Both the position numbers and the translations under genes were made by a program. This document shows, one piece after another, positions 36,164-45,536 of a stretch of DNA of 54,070 bases. The notes under the pieces were generated by a model. The model searched no databases. It saw only the letters and a list, made by a program, of their open reading frames with translations, and was not told the origin of the DNA. The number at the start of each line of letters is the position of its first letter. Within the stretch, counting starts at the first letter, position 1. This DNA comes from Sphingobacteriales bacterium (GTDB lineage Bacteria > Bacteroidota > Bacteroidia > Sphingobacteriales > Sphingobacteriaceae), in contig RDYW01000044.1 in assembly GCA_004293485.1 (NCBI GenBank), positions 1 through 54,070 of the forward strand. Reading direction: 5' to 3'.

Positions 36164-36862
36164 ATGAACATATTAATAACTGGTGCAAGCAAAGGTATTG
36201 GCAAAGCAATAGCTATCGAAATGGCTAAAAATGGCCATAATTTGGCACTTTGTGCCCGTAATATCCACGATTTAGAATTACTTAAAGCCGAACTTAATTT
36301 AACCCAAAAGCAACAAATATTTATTGGTACTTGCAATTGTGACATAAAAACAGATGTACAGTCATTTAACCAATTGGCTAATAATACTTTGGGTAAAATA
36401 GATGTATTGATAAATAATGTGGGTGTATTTAAGTATTCATTTATATTAGATGAGGAAGATGATGTTATGCTTTCGCAGATGCAAACCAACTTATTATCGG
36501 CTTATTTTTTTTATAAAGAAATAGGTAAAAGTATGCGTAAAAACCAGGCAGGGCATATTTTTAATATTTGTTCGGTAGCAAGTATCGAAACCTTGGCACA
36601 TGCTGGCTCGTATTGTGTAACAAAGGCAGCTATGCTAAGTCTTAACAACGTAATGCGAGAAGAGTTAAAAAAATATGGCGTAAAAGTAACTGCAATATTA
36701 CCAGGGGCTACCTATACACACTCGTGGGAAGGTTTTACAAACGTACCCCAAAATTTTGTACAGCCACAAGATATAGCCAGGGCCATTACCCATACTTTAC
36801 AAATGACTGCCCATGCCTATACCGAACAAATTATTGTAAAATCACTTTTAGTTAAATCTTAA
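36164..36862 (+). CDS. short-chain dehydrogenase/reductase
   Basis: A 232-residue classical SDR oxidoreductase. The cofactor motif is TGASKGIG at residues 6-13, the NNVG motif is LINNVGVF, the catalytic Ser is in ICSVAS, and the catalytic YxxxK is YCVTK. The wording ALCARNIHDLELLKAEL after the first strand suggests NADPH, since an Arg follows the second strand. The substrate is unknown. It is divergent from mlaE and 25 bases before the PspC gene; these may be co-transcribed. Confidence 0.93.
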   Translation: MNILITGASKGIGKAIAIEMAKNGHNLALCARNIHDLELLKAELNLTQKQQIFIGTCNCDIKTDVQSFNQLANNTLGKIDVLINNVGVFKYSFILDEEDDVMLSQMQTNLLSAYFFYKEIGKSMRKNQAGHIFNICSVASIETLAHAGSYCVTKAAMLSLNNVMREELKKYGVKVTAILPGATYTHSWEGFTNVPQNFVQPQDIARAITHTLQMTAHAYTEQIIVKSLLVKS

Positions 36863-36887
36863 ATAATACCAAATAATTATATAAAAA

Positions 36888-37457
36888 ATGTCGAAAAAAT
36901 TAACAAGAAACCTGAACGATAAAATGCTGGCAGGTGTGGCAGCAGGTATAGCCGATTACTTTCAATTAGAAGTAACATGGGTACGTATAGCCTTTGTATT
37001 GGCCACTTTTTTTGGTGGTGGAGGTTTATGGATATACATTATTTTATGGATTGCCGTACCCGAAAATAGTTTTTCGACTATTTACGAACCTTCGGTAAAT
37101 AACGATTCGGTTTTTAGTAACCTAAATAAACGCAAAAGAAGCAAAGAAAAAATTAATGGTAGCCTAATAGGTGGTTTAATTATGATTGCCTTGGGCTCGT
37201 ACTTTTTGCTGGACGAATTTAATATTATACCCGATTGGTTTAATGTAGGCAAGCTTTGGCCTTTAATATTTGTATTTATAGGATTAAGTATTTTGTTTAA
37301 AGGTGCCAAGCAAGAGGCTGCAGCCAAAGAATTTGATACAAGCGATTTTAAAAAATATACCGACCACGAACCTGTTAAACACGAAGAGGAAAAGCCTTTT
37401 ATTGACACCGAAATCGATAAAACACAAACCGAAAACAAAAACACCGAAACACTTTAA
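36888..37457 (+). CDS. PspC domain membrane protein with LiaI-like C-terminal half
   Basis: A 189-residue protein. Residues 1-60 are a PspC domain (LTRNLNDKMLAGVAAGIADYFQLEVTWVRIAFVL, then GGGGLWIYIILWIAVPE). After a linker comes a LiaI/DUF5668-like pair of spans (LIGGLIMIALGSYFLLDEFNIIPDW and LWPLIFVFIGLSILF), then a charged tail. PspC proteins sense or respond to membrane stress. LiaI/LiaF-type segments belong to cell-envelope antibiotic responses in Firmicutes. It lies 12 bases before a second LiaF-like gene. Confidence 0.9.
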   Translation: MSKKLTRNLNDKMLAGVAAGIADYFQLEVTWVRIAFVLATFFGGGGLWIYIILWIAVPENSFSTIYEPSVNNDSVFSNLNKRKRSKEKINGSLIGGLIMIALGSYFLLDEFNIIPDWFNVGKLWPLIFVFIGLSILFKGAKQEAAAKEFDTSDFKKYTDHEPVKHEEEKPFIDTEIDKTQTENKNTETL

Positions 37458-37469
37458 TATACCTATATT

Positions 37470-38420
37470 ATGAAATCTAAAAAAATATTTTGGGGCATTA
37501 TCCTTATATTTTTCGGTACTATTTTGCTGCTCGAAAACTTTAATATTATCGAATTTTACTGGTCGCAAATATGGCGATTTTGGCCAGTATTACTTATTTT
37601 GGTAGGTATAAATACTATCACGGCAAAATCAAACCCTAAAATTGGCGTTCCAATAGTAATTATATTTACACTATTATTATTGGGTTTATTAACCTATAAA
37701 GGCATGCGTACCTGTACCAAAAACAAAAATGATACAGTTGTTATTTTTGAAGAAGAAGATGAAGAAAGTGAAACTACTACCACTTTAGATAGTACCGAAG
37801 CTACTACGTATAGTGAAGATTACGATACCCGCTATAAAACCGCCAAACTAATTATAAATGGTGCAGCAGGTTCGTTTGCCATAAACGATAGTACCACACA
37901 ACTTTTAGATGCCAACGTTAAAGGAGCTTTTAAAAAATTTATGCTCAAAAAAACCGAAACCGATACCAGTGCGATAATTGAATTAAATAATAATAAGAGT
38001 TATGGTAATACTTTTAAAAGCAATAAGTTAAGCGATATAGATGTAGCTTTAAATGTAAACCCTTTATGGGATATTGAAGCCAATATAGGTGCAGGCGAAA
38101 TAAATTTAGATTTATCAAATTTTAAAATTGATACTGCCATTCTTAAAGGTGGTGCAGCTGCTTTTAGTGTTACTCTTGGCAATAAATATAACCATACAAC
38201 ACTAACGGCCGAAACTGGAGTTGCAAGTGTTGAAATTAAAGTCCCCGAATTATCGGGCTGCCGAGTGTATGTAAATTCGGGACTTTCGGCTAAAGAGTTT
38301 AATGGCTTTAACAATTTGGGTAAGGGAGTTTACGAAACTTCAAATTTTAAAAAATCTACCAACAAGGTGTATATAAATTTAAAAGGTGGTTTAAGTAGCT
38401 TTGAAGTAACTCGTTACTAA
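37470..38420 (+). CDS. LiaF-like (DUF5668 plus beta-helical C-terminal) membrane protein
   Basis: A 316-residue protein with two N-terminal hairpin spans (IFWGIILIFFGTILLLENFNII, RFWPVLLILVGINTI) and a third (VPIVIIFTLLLLGLLTY). An acidic linker (EEEDEESE) follows. The C-terminal ~190 residues form a repetitive beta domain (LIINGAAGSFAIND, NIGAGEINLDLSNFKI, LKGGAAAFSVTLG, ETGVASVEIKVP, LKGGLSSFEVTRY), similar to the cell-wall-active-antibiotics response domain of LiaF. It shares its first span pattern with the preceding PspC protein and is likely its partner in an envelope stress module. Confidence 0.88.
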   Translation: MKSKKIFWGIILIFFGTILLLENFNIIEFYWSQIWRFWPVLLILVGINTITAKSNPKIGVPIVIIFTLLLLGLLTYKGMRTCTKNKNDTVVIFEEEDEESETTTTLDSTEATTYSEDYDTRYKTAKLIINGAAGSFAINDSTTQLLDANVKGAFKKFMLKKTETDTSAIIELNNNKSYGNTFKSNKLSDIDVALNVNPLWDIEANIGAGEINLDLSNFKIDTAILKGGAAAFSVTLGNKYNHTTLTAETGVASVEIKVPELSGCRVYVNSGLSAKEFNGFNNLGKGVYETSNFKKSTNKVYINLKGGLSSFEVTRY

Positions 38421-38618
38421 TAGCTTGTGATAACACAAAAGAATTTATCTCAAAAATATTATGCAAAGAGGCAAAAAATTTATTCTCGAAAAATCAAAAA
38501 AATTAAACAAATTTCTTAAGTAAGTTTTACGAAAAAAAAGGCTACAATCCTAAACCCAATAGCATCATACATTTAAATTATAAATTGTAAACCTACAATA
38601 AAGCTTTGAAATCCAAAT

Positions 38619-38656
38619 AACCAACTAACCAACTAACCACTAATCAACTAACCACT
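38619..38656. repeat. short tandem repeat of an 8-base AACTAACC unit
   Basis: The sequence AACCAACTAACCAACTAACC and following imperfect copies run up to and into the stop codon of the minus-strand arginine decarboxylase gene. It is a low-complexity repeat in its 3' flank. The remaining gap (38421-38618) is AT-rich with nothing recognisable apart from a weak 20-codon basic reading frame at 38461. Confidence 0.6.
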
Positions 38657-40046
38657 ACAAATACCCTAAAATTTTCATTACCTGCTTGCTATTTTGTTCT
38701 TCTCCAAATACTTCGTAGTTAAACGTTTCGTCGCGGTTACGCCTAATAATTACATGCTTAGGCGATGGTAATAAGCAATGGTGTATGCCACCATAACCGC
38801 TTAATACTTCTTGATAAGCACCTGTATTAAAAAATCCCAAATATTGCACTTTGCGGGTTTTGGGCATAAAAATACTGTCCATGTGGGCTTCTTGGTTGTA
38901 ATAATCTTGCCCATCGCAGGTTATGCCACCAAGGTTTACTCGTTCGTATTCGTTATCCCAATTATTAATAGGTAATAAAATATAGCGTTGGTTTAATGCC
39001 CAAACGTCGGGCAGGTTGGTAATAAACGAACCATCAAGCATCAGCCATTTTTCGCGATCGTTTTGCTGTTTACGCCCTAGTACTTTATACAATATTCCTG
39101 ATGCTTCGGCAACGGTATATTTACCAAATTCGGTAATAATATCAGGTTCGATAACATCGTGTTCGGCACATATTTGTTTGATACGTAATACTATTTCGTT
39201 AATCATGTATTCGTAATCAAAATCAAAAACTAACGAATCTTTAAAAGGCATACCTCCACCAATATCTAGGGTATCTAAGTCGGGGTTTATTTTTTTAAAC
39301 TTGCAGTATAGTGTTACATACTTTTCTAATTCGTTCCAGTAATAAGGTGTATCGGAAATGCCCGAATTGATAAAAAAATGTAAAAGTTTAACTTTAAAGT
39401 AGGGGTTATTAGCTATTTTATTGTTGTAAAAATCAATAATATCTTCCATACGTACTCCTAAGCGAGAGGTGTAAAATTGCGAATCGGGTTGTTCTTCGGC
39501 AGCAATTCTAATACCTAAATTACAAGGTGTATCGATATCTACTTCATCATCATAAATATTAAATTCTTCTTTATTATCTAATACGGGTATAATGTTTTTA
39601 AAGCCATCATGCAACATATCAATAATATAAGTTTTGTATTGAAACGTTTTATATCCATTGCATATTACAGTAACATCTTTTGTAAGTGCTCCTTTTTTTT
39701 CTAAAGCATCAATCATAGGCATATCAAAAGCCGATGAAGTTTCTAAGTGTATTTCGTTTTTTAAAGCCTCTTCAACAATATGCTTAAAGTGCGAGCTTTT
39801 GGTACAGTAGCAATATTTGTACGAGCCACGGTAGTTATTTTTTACAATGGCACTATGAAATTGTAGCTTGGCTTGTTGAATTTTTTTACTAATAATAGGT
39901 AAATAGGTAAACCTTAGTGGTGTACCATAAGTTTCTATCATTTCCATAAGGTTGAGGTCATGAAAATATAGCTCATCATCTATTATTTCGAATCCATCTT
40001 GTGGAAAACCAACACTTAAATCTAAAAATTCTTCGTAGCTCTGCAT
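38655..40046 (-). CDS. arginine decarboxylase (PLP, fold III)
   Basis: A 463-residue decarboxylase of the alanine-racemase/ornithine-DAP-arginine decarboxylase fold. I choose ATG 40046, as the upstream TTG at 40064 would only add six residues. The PLP lysine is expected in YCYCTKSSHFKHI (Lys83). LETSSAFDMPM and DTLDIGGGMPF are the glycine-rich and phosphate-binding segments, and GAYQEVLSGYGGIHHCLLP is near the C-terminal active-site tyrosine. Bacteroidota proteins of this size and wording are usually annotated as biosynthetic arginine decarboxylase (agmatine, hence polyamine synthesis). The substrate is family-based, so diaminopimelate or another amino acid is not strictly excluded. Confidence 0.85.
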   Translation of the reverse strand: MQSYEEFLDLSVGFPQDGFEIIDDELYFHDLNLMEMIETYGTPLRFTYLPIISKKIQQAKLQFHSAIVKNNYRGSYKYCYCTKSSHFKHIVEEALKNEIHLETSSAFDMPMIDALEKKGALTKDVTVICNGYKTFQYKTYIIDMLHDGFKNIIPVLDNKEEFNIYDDEVDIDTPCNLGIRIAAEEQPDSQFYTSRLGVRMEDIIDFYNNKIANNPYFKVKLLHFFINSGISDTPYYWNELEKYVTLYCKFKKINPDLDTLDIGGGMPFKDSLVFDFDYEYMINEIVLRIKQICAEHDVIEPDIITEFGKYTVAEASGILYKVLGRKQQNDREKWLMLDGSFITNLPDVWALNQRYILLPINNWDNEYERVNLGGITCDGQDYYNQEAHMDSIFMPKTRKVQYLGFFNTGAYQEVLSGYGGIHHCLLPSPKHVIIRRNRDETFNYEVFGEEQNSKQVMKILGYL

Positions 40047-40429
40047 GGATAATATTTTTCGCAAAAGTGTAATAAAATTTTGAAATAAAACTAGCTAATC
40101 TTAAAATTTTATTAAATGTTTAATTGTTTAACTTCGAAAAGTTACTTTAATAAGATTGATTGAAAAAAAGCAATTTTCTCTTTTACAAAAAATCATTTAT
40201 TTAAACAAGCTATTTAAACTTATTAACACCAATAAATTTTATTAACAATTAAAAACTAATATGATTTTGAATAACTTACTAAATTATTAACATGTTATCA
40301 ACAAACTGTGTTGAAACATAAGTACTGTAATAGCTTTACCACACAAATAAATAAAATTATACACTACTTATTAAATAACTGTTAAAAAAATAAGTATTTG
40401 AGCCCAAAAAAAACTATATTTTTGTATTT
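40047..40429. other. AT-rich divergent intergenic region upstream of dnaB
   Basis: A 383-base gap between the divergent arginine decarboxylase and dnaB genes, very rich in A and T. Visible elements are an inverted repeat TCAACA-N5-TGTTGA (40298-40314), TTATCAACA (40295-40303, one change from the DnaA box TTATCCACA) and the dnaB promoter near its end. No gene, RNA or terminator is recognised. Confidence 0.5.
40397..40424 (+). promoter_or_regulatory. promoter of dnaB, adjacent to start codon
   Basis: TTTG at 40397-40400 and TATTTTTG at 40417-40424 match the Bacteroidota elements with a slightly short 16-base spacer. The -7 element ends five bases before the dnaB ATG at 40430, so transcription would start at or next to the start codon, giving a leaderless mRNA. 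Confidence 0.5.
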
Positions 40430-41971
40430 ATGAATACCGAACCCGATGTAACAAAATCTGCTTTAGCTAAAGAAAAAAGAAATCGTTTTACCACTGCTGT
40501 TTCGGGATTAGGAAAACTGCAACCCCAAGCCCGCGATTTAGAGGAAGCAGTTTTGGGTGCTTTAATGTTAGAAAAAGATGCACTATCTGCAGTTGTAGAA
40601 ATACTTAAACCAGAGGTATTTTATGTAGATGCACATCAAAAAATATTTCAGGCCATTATTACTTTGTTTTCTAACACTTCACCAGTAGATATATTAACCG
40701 TTACTGCACAACTACGTAAGCAAGGCGATTTAGAAATGGTAGGTGGCGCTTATTACATTACCGAACTTACCAATAGGGTGGTTTCGGCAGCCAATATCGA
40801 ATACCATGCCCGTATAGTTTCGCAAAAATATATTCAGCGTGAACTTATTAGAATATCTACCGATGTTATTAACCAATCGTACGAAGATACAAGTGATATT
40901 TTTGAATTACTGGATTTTGCTGAACAAAACTTGTTTCAAATAGCACAAAATAATTTGAGGCGAGATTCGCGTAAGATGGATGATTTATTAAAAGAATCTA
41001 TCAAACAGTTAGAGTCGCTTCGTAATAAAGAAGATGCCTTAACGGGTGTACCTTCGGGCTTTACAGCTTTAGATAGGATGACTAATGGTTGGCAAAAATC
41101 GGATTTAGTGATTATTGCCGCCCGCCCAGCGATGGGTAAAACAGCTTTTGTACTTAGTTGCGCCCGAAATGCGGCCGTACAGTTTAATAAGCCTGTTGTA
41201 GTATTTTCGTTAGAAATGTCGTCGGTACAGCTAACCAATCGTTTAATATCAGGCGAAACCGAAATTGAGCAAGAGAAAATAAGAAAAGGGCAATTAATGG
41301 ATTGGGAGTGGCAACAGTTAACCTCTAAAATTGGGGCTTTAAACGAAGCCCCGCTAATTATTGATGATACACCCGCTTTAAACGTATTTGAGTTTAGGGC
41401 TAAATGCCGAAGGTTAAAAGCGCAATACGATATACAAATGATTATAATTGATTATTTGCAATTGATGCAAGGCCGAGCCGATGGTAAAAGCGGAAACAGG
41501 GAGCAAGAAATAAGCAGTATATCAAGGGCATTAAAGCAGGTAGCCAAAGAGTTAGAGGTACCTGTTATTGCACTATCGCAGTTAAGTAGGGCAGTAGAAA
41601 ATAGGCCTGGAGGCTCTAAAAGGCCTATGCTTTCGGATTTACGCGAATCGGGGGCGATAGAACAAGATGCCGATATGGTTTTATTTTTATACCGCCCCGA
41701 GTATTATGGGCTAGACCAAGATGAAAACGGAAATTCTACCGCAGGTATTGGCGAAGTAATTATTGCCAAACATCGTAATGGCGAAACAGGTACAGTACCC
41801 CTTAAGTTTATTGGTAAATATGTAAAATTTGCCGATTTAGAACCTGGGTATAGTAGCGAAGTAGGCATCAGGCAAGACCCTTTTAGTAATATTTCGCCAT
41901 CAACACAGTTCGAAAGTATTACCTTAAAGCCTAACTGGGATAATGCAAACGACGATGATGCGCCTTTTTAA
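40430..41971 (+). CDS. dnaB: replicative DNA helicase
   Basis: The hexameric 5'-3' helicase that drives the replication fork (513 residues). The N-terminal primase-interacting domain (about 30-140) begins PQARDLEEAVLGALMLEKDAL. After the linker, the RecA-like motor has SGFTALDRMTNGWQKSDLVIIAARPAMGKTAF (Walker A), VVFSLEMSSVQL, MIIIDYLQLMQG (Walker B) and LSQLSRAVENRPGGSKRPMLSDLRESGAIEQDADMV. The C-terminus continues past the fold into an Asp/Asn-rich tail ending DDDAPF. No intein is inserted, although dnaB is a common intein host. It ends four bases before the convergent hemF. Confidence 0.98.
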   Translation: MNTEPDVTKSALAKEKRNRFTTAVSGLGKLQPQARDLEEAVLGALMLEKDALSAVVEILKPEVFYVDAHQKIFQAIITLFSNTSPVDILTVTAQLRKQGDLEMVGGAYYITELTNRVVSAANIEYHARIVSQKYIQRELIRISTDVINQSYEDTSDIFELLDFAEQNLFQIAQNNLRRDSRKMDDLLKESIKQLESLRNKEDALTGVPSGFTALDRMTNGWQKSDLVIIAARPAMGKTAFVLSCARNAAVQFNKPVVVFSLEMSSVQLTNRLISGETEIEQEKIRKGQLMDWEWQQLTSKIGALNEAPLIIDDTPALNVFEFRAKCRRLKAQYDIQMIIIDYLQLMQGRADGKSGNREQEISSISRALKQVAKELEVPVIALSQLSRAVENRPGGSKRPMLSDLRESGAIEQDADMVLFLYRPEYYGLDQDENGNSTAGIGEVIIAKHRNGETGTVPLKFIGKYVKFADLEPGYSSEVGIRQDPFSNISPSTQFESITLKPNWDNANDDDAPF

Positions 41972-41975
41972 AAAA

Positions 41976-42878
41976 CTACTTTGCTACCCAATTTATCCCT
42001 TTACGTAATAAATCCAAAGTTTTTGCTTCGTTGCTGTTAGCTGATGCTTGATAATTATACACCCAAGCGGCCATAGGTGGCATGCTCATCAGTATCGATT
42101 CTATTCGACCATCGGTTTCTAAACCAAATTTTGTACCCGAATCGTACACTAAATTAAATTCGGCGTAGCGACTTCGTCGTTGGTATTGCCAGTTTTTTTG
42201 CTGGGCGGTAAAGGGGAGTTTGCGTGTTTGGCTAACTAAGTTTTCATATATCGGGATAAAAGTATTGCCTATGGTTTTCGAAAACTCAAAAATTTGTTCC
42301 CAACTTAGATCGGTATTTTGGGGCGTTAGCCTATCGTAAAAAATACCTCCAATTCCTCGGGTTTCGTTTCGGTGTTTAATGTAAAAATAGTCATCGGCCC
42401 AAGCCTTAAATTTAGTATAAAAAGTACTTTGGTAATTATCGCACACATGTTTTAAATGTTTATGAAAACGTATAGCATCAGCCTCTATAACATAATGCGG
42501 TGTTACATCTATACCTCCACCAAACCATTTAAGGTCGTTATCCATCTCAAAATACCTTATATTAAGGTGTATAATAGGTACCCATGGGTTGTTCGGATGT
42601 AATACGATAGAAATACCAGTGGCAAAAAAATTGTTGTTTTTTGTTTTAAACAATTTTTTAATTGCATCGGGTAGTATACCATGTACCGCCGAAAAATTTA
42701 CACCACCTTTTTCTATTAAATCGCCGTTTTGTATTACTCGGCTACAGCCACCACCACCGCCTTTACGTTGCCAGTTTTCTGTTTCGAATACAGCTTTACT
42801 ATCTAAAAACTCGAGCTTTTCGCATATAGTATTTTGTATTTGCTGGTATTGGGTTGCAATGTTGTGTTTATCTAACAT
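41976..42878 (-). CDS. hemF: oxygen-dependent coproporphyrinogen III oxidase
   Basis: HemF (300 residues) oxidatively decarboxylates coproporphyrinogen III to protoporphyrinogen IX in haem synthesis, using O2 and no iron-sulfur cluster. Visible family signatures are ENWQRKGGGGGCSRVI and GVNFSAVHG near the N-terminus, ATGISIVLHPNNPWVPIIHLNIRYFE, KWFGGGIDVTPHYV, and RGIGGIFYDRL, with RRSRYAEFNLVYDSGTKFGLETDGRIESILMSMPP near the end. Its presence points to an aerobic or oxygen-tolerant life. It is co-transcribed with the MFS gene, which ends two bases upstream of its start. Confidence 0.97.
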   Translation of the reverse strand: MLDKHNIATQYQQIQNTICEKLEFLDSKAVFETENWQRKGGGGGCSRVIQNGDLIEKGGVNFSAVHGILPDAIKKLFKTKNNNFFATGISIVLHPNNPWVPIIHLNIRYFEMDNDLKWFGGGIDVTPHYVIEADAIRFHKHLKHVCDNYQSTFYTKFKAWADDYFYIKHRNETRGIGGIFYDRLTPQNTDLSWEQIFEFSKTIGNTFIPIYENLVSQTRKLPFTAQQKNWQYQRRSRYAEFNLVYDSGTKFGLETDGRIESILMSMPPMAAWVYNYQASANSNEAKTLDLLRKGINWVAK

Positions 42879-42880
42879 GA

Positions 42881-44116
42881 TTAATTTTCTTCTAAATAAT
42901 CTAAATCTTTACCAAAGGTTTCATCTAATTGGTAGGCCGCAATAAAAGCAATAGCTAAAGTGGTTAAACCTACTGCAAAGGCAGCGTTTATAATACCTAA
43001 GGGCTGTTTTAACCATTGAAAACTTAACGTAATAAGTACCACCGACCCACGTACAAAATTAGGTACTGTAGTAGTTACTGTTGCCCTAATGTTAGTGCCA
43101 AATTGTTCGGCAGCTATAGTAACAAATATTACCCAAAAACCAGTTGAAAAGCCTAAAAGTACACAAATAACCAAAAACTGTGTTTCGTTTATTTGGCTCG
43201 AAAATAAAAACAACAAAACACTAGCCAAAGTAGCGGTTAAAAATAAAATAATAATTTTTTTTCGGGTTTTAAATAATTGGCTTAGTACACCTGCCATAAT
43301 ATCGCCTAGCGAAATACCTATATATGTAAAAATAACACCTTTACCAGCACTTAAAGGCTGTGTAGCACCCATAGCTTTGCCAAATTCTGGTGCAAAAGTA
43401 ATTAACACACCCACCACAAACCATACAGGCAAAGCAATTAAAATACAATTAATATATTTTTTAAAAAGATTAAATTTTTTAAATAGCAACATAAAATCGC
43501 CTTTGTGCACAGTAGTTTTATTTTCGGTTTTTTGGTATAAGTTTGATTCGAAAACCCCTAAGCGCAACAACAATAACAGCAAACCTAAGCCACCTCCAAT
43601 AAAATAAGAAGTTTGCCAAGCAAATTTATCGCCAACTAAACCAGCCGCCACTGCACCTAGCAAACCTACTGCGGCTACTATCATAGTGCCATAACCTCGT
43701 ATTTCTTTACGCATACTTTCGGCCACAAGGGTTATACCTGCACCTAGTTCGCCTGCTAAACCTACACCAGCAATAAACCTAATTGTAATGTATGCCGGCA
43801 CATTAGTTACAAAACCATTTGCGATATTAGCTAGCGAATACATAATGATAGAGCCAAATAGCACTTTTAACCTTCCTTTTTTATCGCCCAAAATCCCCCA
43901 TAAAATCCCACCCAAAAGCATACCCAACATTTGTGCATTAATAAGCGTTACTCCTGTATCAAGCATGTGGGCTTCGGCTACGCCAATACCTTTTAGGCTA
44001 GCTACCCTTATTACCGAAAATAATACCAAATCATATATATCTACAAAATAGCCTAAAGAAGCAACTATAATTAATAAAACTAAATTTTTGTTTTGGTAAT
44101 AAAATGATGGCCCCAT
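42881..44116 (-). CDS. MFS transporter
   Basis: A 411-residue major facilitator with about 12 membrane spans. Between spans 2 and 3 is the MFS loop motif GILWGILGDKKGRLKVLFG (the GxxxDxxGRR type). Spans 4-5 contain RFIAGVGLAGELGAGITLVAESMRKEIRGYG, which resembles the metabolite-H+ symporter/sugar acid group. The substrate cannot be told. It is operon-linked with hemF and divergent from the alcohol dehydrogenase gene. Confidence 0.93.
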   Translation of the reverse strand: MGPSFYYQNKNLVLLIIVASLGYFVDIYDLVLFSVIRVASLKGIGVAEAHMLDTGVTLINAQMLGMLLGGILWGILGDKKGRLKVLFGSIIMYSLANIANGFVTNVPAYITIRFIAGVGLAGELGAGITLVAESMRKEIRGYGTMIVAAVGLLGAVAAGLVGDKFAWQTSYFIGGGLGLLLLLLRLGVFESNLYQKTENKTTVHKGDFMLLFKKFNLFKKYINCILIALPVWFVVGVLITFAPEFGKAMGATQPLSAGKGVIFTYIGISLGDIMAGVLSQLFKTRKKIIILFLTATLASVLLFLFSSQINETQFLVICVLLGFSTGFWVIFVTIAAEQFGTNIRATVTTTVPNFVRGSVVLITLSFQWLKQPLGIINAAFAVGLTTLAIAFIAAYQLDETFGKDLDYLEEN

Positions 44117-44227
44117 AAATTTGTTATACTTTTACACTAGTAAACATATACATTTAGAATTAAAAAAAAACATCTTAACTAATTTAAAATAAAGCAAACA
44201 ATAAATAAAAATACTGGTTTAAAAAAA

Positions 44228-45388
44228 ATGGAAAATTTTAAATATTATAACCCTACTAAGGTTTTTTTTGGTAAAGATGTGTTAGAGCAATTGTGTACCG
44301 AAATTAGCCCTATGGGTAAAAAAGCACTTTTGGTTATTGGTAAAAATTCTGTAAAAACAAGTGGATTGTATGCTAGAGTAGTATCGTTGATGAATATTTG
44401 TGGGGTTAGCCATTACACTTACGAAGGAATAAAGGCAAACCCAATAGTACAACATGCCGATGAAGCTGTTGCACTTGCCAAAGAAAAACAAGTGAGTATG
44501 ATTATCGCCATAGGTGGAGGTTCGGTTATTGATACTGCAAAAGCCATTGCAATTGGTTATTACGTAAACCACTCGGTTTGGGATTTTTATACCCAAAAAG
44601 TTGCCAAACCAACGCAGGCATTACCCTTGTTTACTATTTTAACCCTAGCGGCTACAGGTACCGAAATGAATTCGGGTTCGGTATTGCAGCATAATGCCTC
44701 AGGTATGAAACTAGGATATAGTGCTCCTTGCATGTTTCCAAAAGTATCGTTTTTAGACCCCCACTTAACCCTTACAGTACCAGCAAACCAAACCGCTTTT
44801 GGAATTTCGGATTTGATATCGCATGCGTTAGAACAGTTTTTTGGCAAAGGCGAATCTCCTTTATCCGATTTATATACCGCCTCCGTAATTAAATTAGCTA
44901 TCAAATATGGCCAAAAATTAATGTTAAACTTGCAAGATTATGAGGCTAGAGAACAAATAATGTGGCTAGCTACCAATGCATTAAACGGAACTTTAAAAGC
45001 AGGCAAAAACGCAGGCGACTGGGGCGTACACGATTTTGAACATACACTAAGCGTATTGTACGATATAGCCCATGGGGCAGGTTTATCAATAGTTTACCCT
45101 GCTTGGCTAAGGCACCATCAGCCTATTATAAACGCTAAATTAGCTTTTTTAGCCACAAAGGTTTTTGATATTGATGAAAGTGATGAAAATTTAGCAGCAA
45201 GCATTTTTATCAAAAAATTAGAAAGTTTTTATAAACTAATTGGTACGCCTGTAAAGCTAAACGAAGTGGGTATTTTACCCTCTGAACGTAATACCATTTT
45301 ATCAAACTTAAAATTTAATAAGGTAAATGGCTCGGTATATACCCTTAACGAAACCGATTACGAACAAATACTGGATAGGATGTGGTAA
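44228..45388 (+). CDS. iron-containing alcohol dehydrogenase (BDH/YqhD-like)
   Basis: A 386-residue group III alcohol dehydrogenase. Nucleotide binding is by IAIGGGSVIDTAKAIAIGYY. The metal ligands are expected in FGISDLISHALEQFF and DWGVHDFEHTLSVLYDIAHGAGLSIVYPAWLRH (Asp and three His). The sequence FKYYNPTKVFFGKDVLEQL and the VxHxxEHxLS-type metal segment resemble NAD(P)H-dependent butanol dehydrogenase and E. coli YqhD, which reduces aldehydes. The likely role is reduction of short-chain or reactive aldehydes with NAD(P)H. It stands alone, divergent from the MFS-hemF operon. Confidence 0.95.
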   Translation: MENFKYYNPTKVFFGKDVLEQLCTEISPMGKKALLVIGKNSVKTSGLYARVVSLMNICGVSHYTYEGIKANPIVQHADEAVALAKEKQVSMIIAIGGGSVIDTAKAIAIGYYVNHSVWDFYTQKVAKPTQALPLFTILTLAATGTEMNSGSVLQHNASGMKLGYSAPCMFPKVSFLDPHLTLTVPANQTAFGISDLISHALEQFFGKGESPLSDLYTASVIKLAIKYGQKLMLNLQDYEAREQIMWLATNALNGTLKAGKNAGDWGVHDFEHTLSVLYDIAHGAGLSIVYPAWLRHHQPIINAKLAFLATKVFDIDESDENLAASIFIKKLESFYKLIGTPVKLNEVGILPSERNTILSNLKFNKVNGSVYTLNETDYEQILDRMW

Positions 45389-45536
45389 GCATTTTAAACC
45401 AATTATCTTAATTTTTTTGAAAATTTTAATTCTTATTATTTTGAACTGCAATTATTAAACCTGTGTAACAATTTTAATTTCTGATAATTAGATACAAATA
45501 GTAAATTTAATTTTTACATTTTTATCTAAAAAATAT

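Noticed and set aside
38461-38523. A 20-codon Lys-rich reading frame downstream of the LiaF-like gene
   Set aside because: It is too short and low in complexity, with no promoter or conservation that can be seen.
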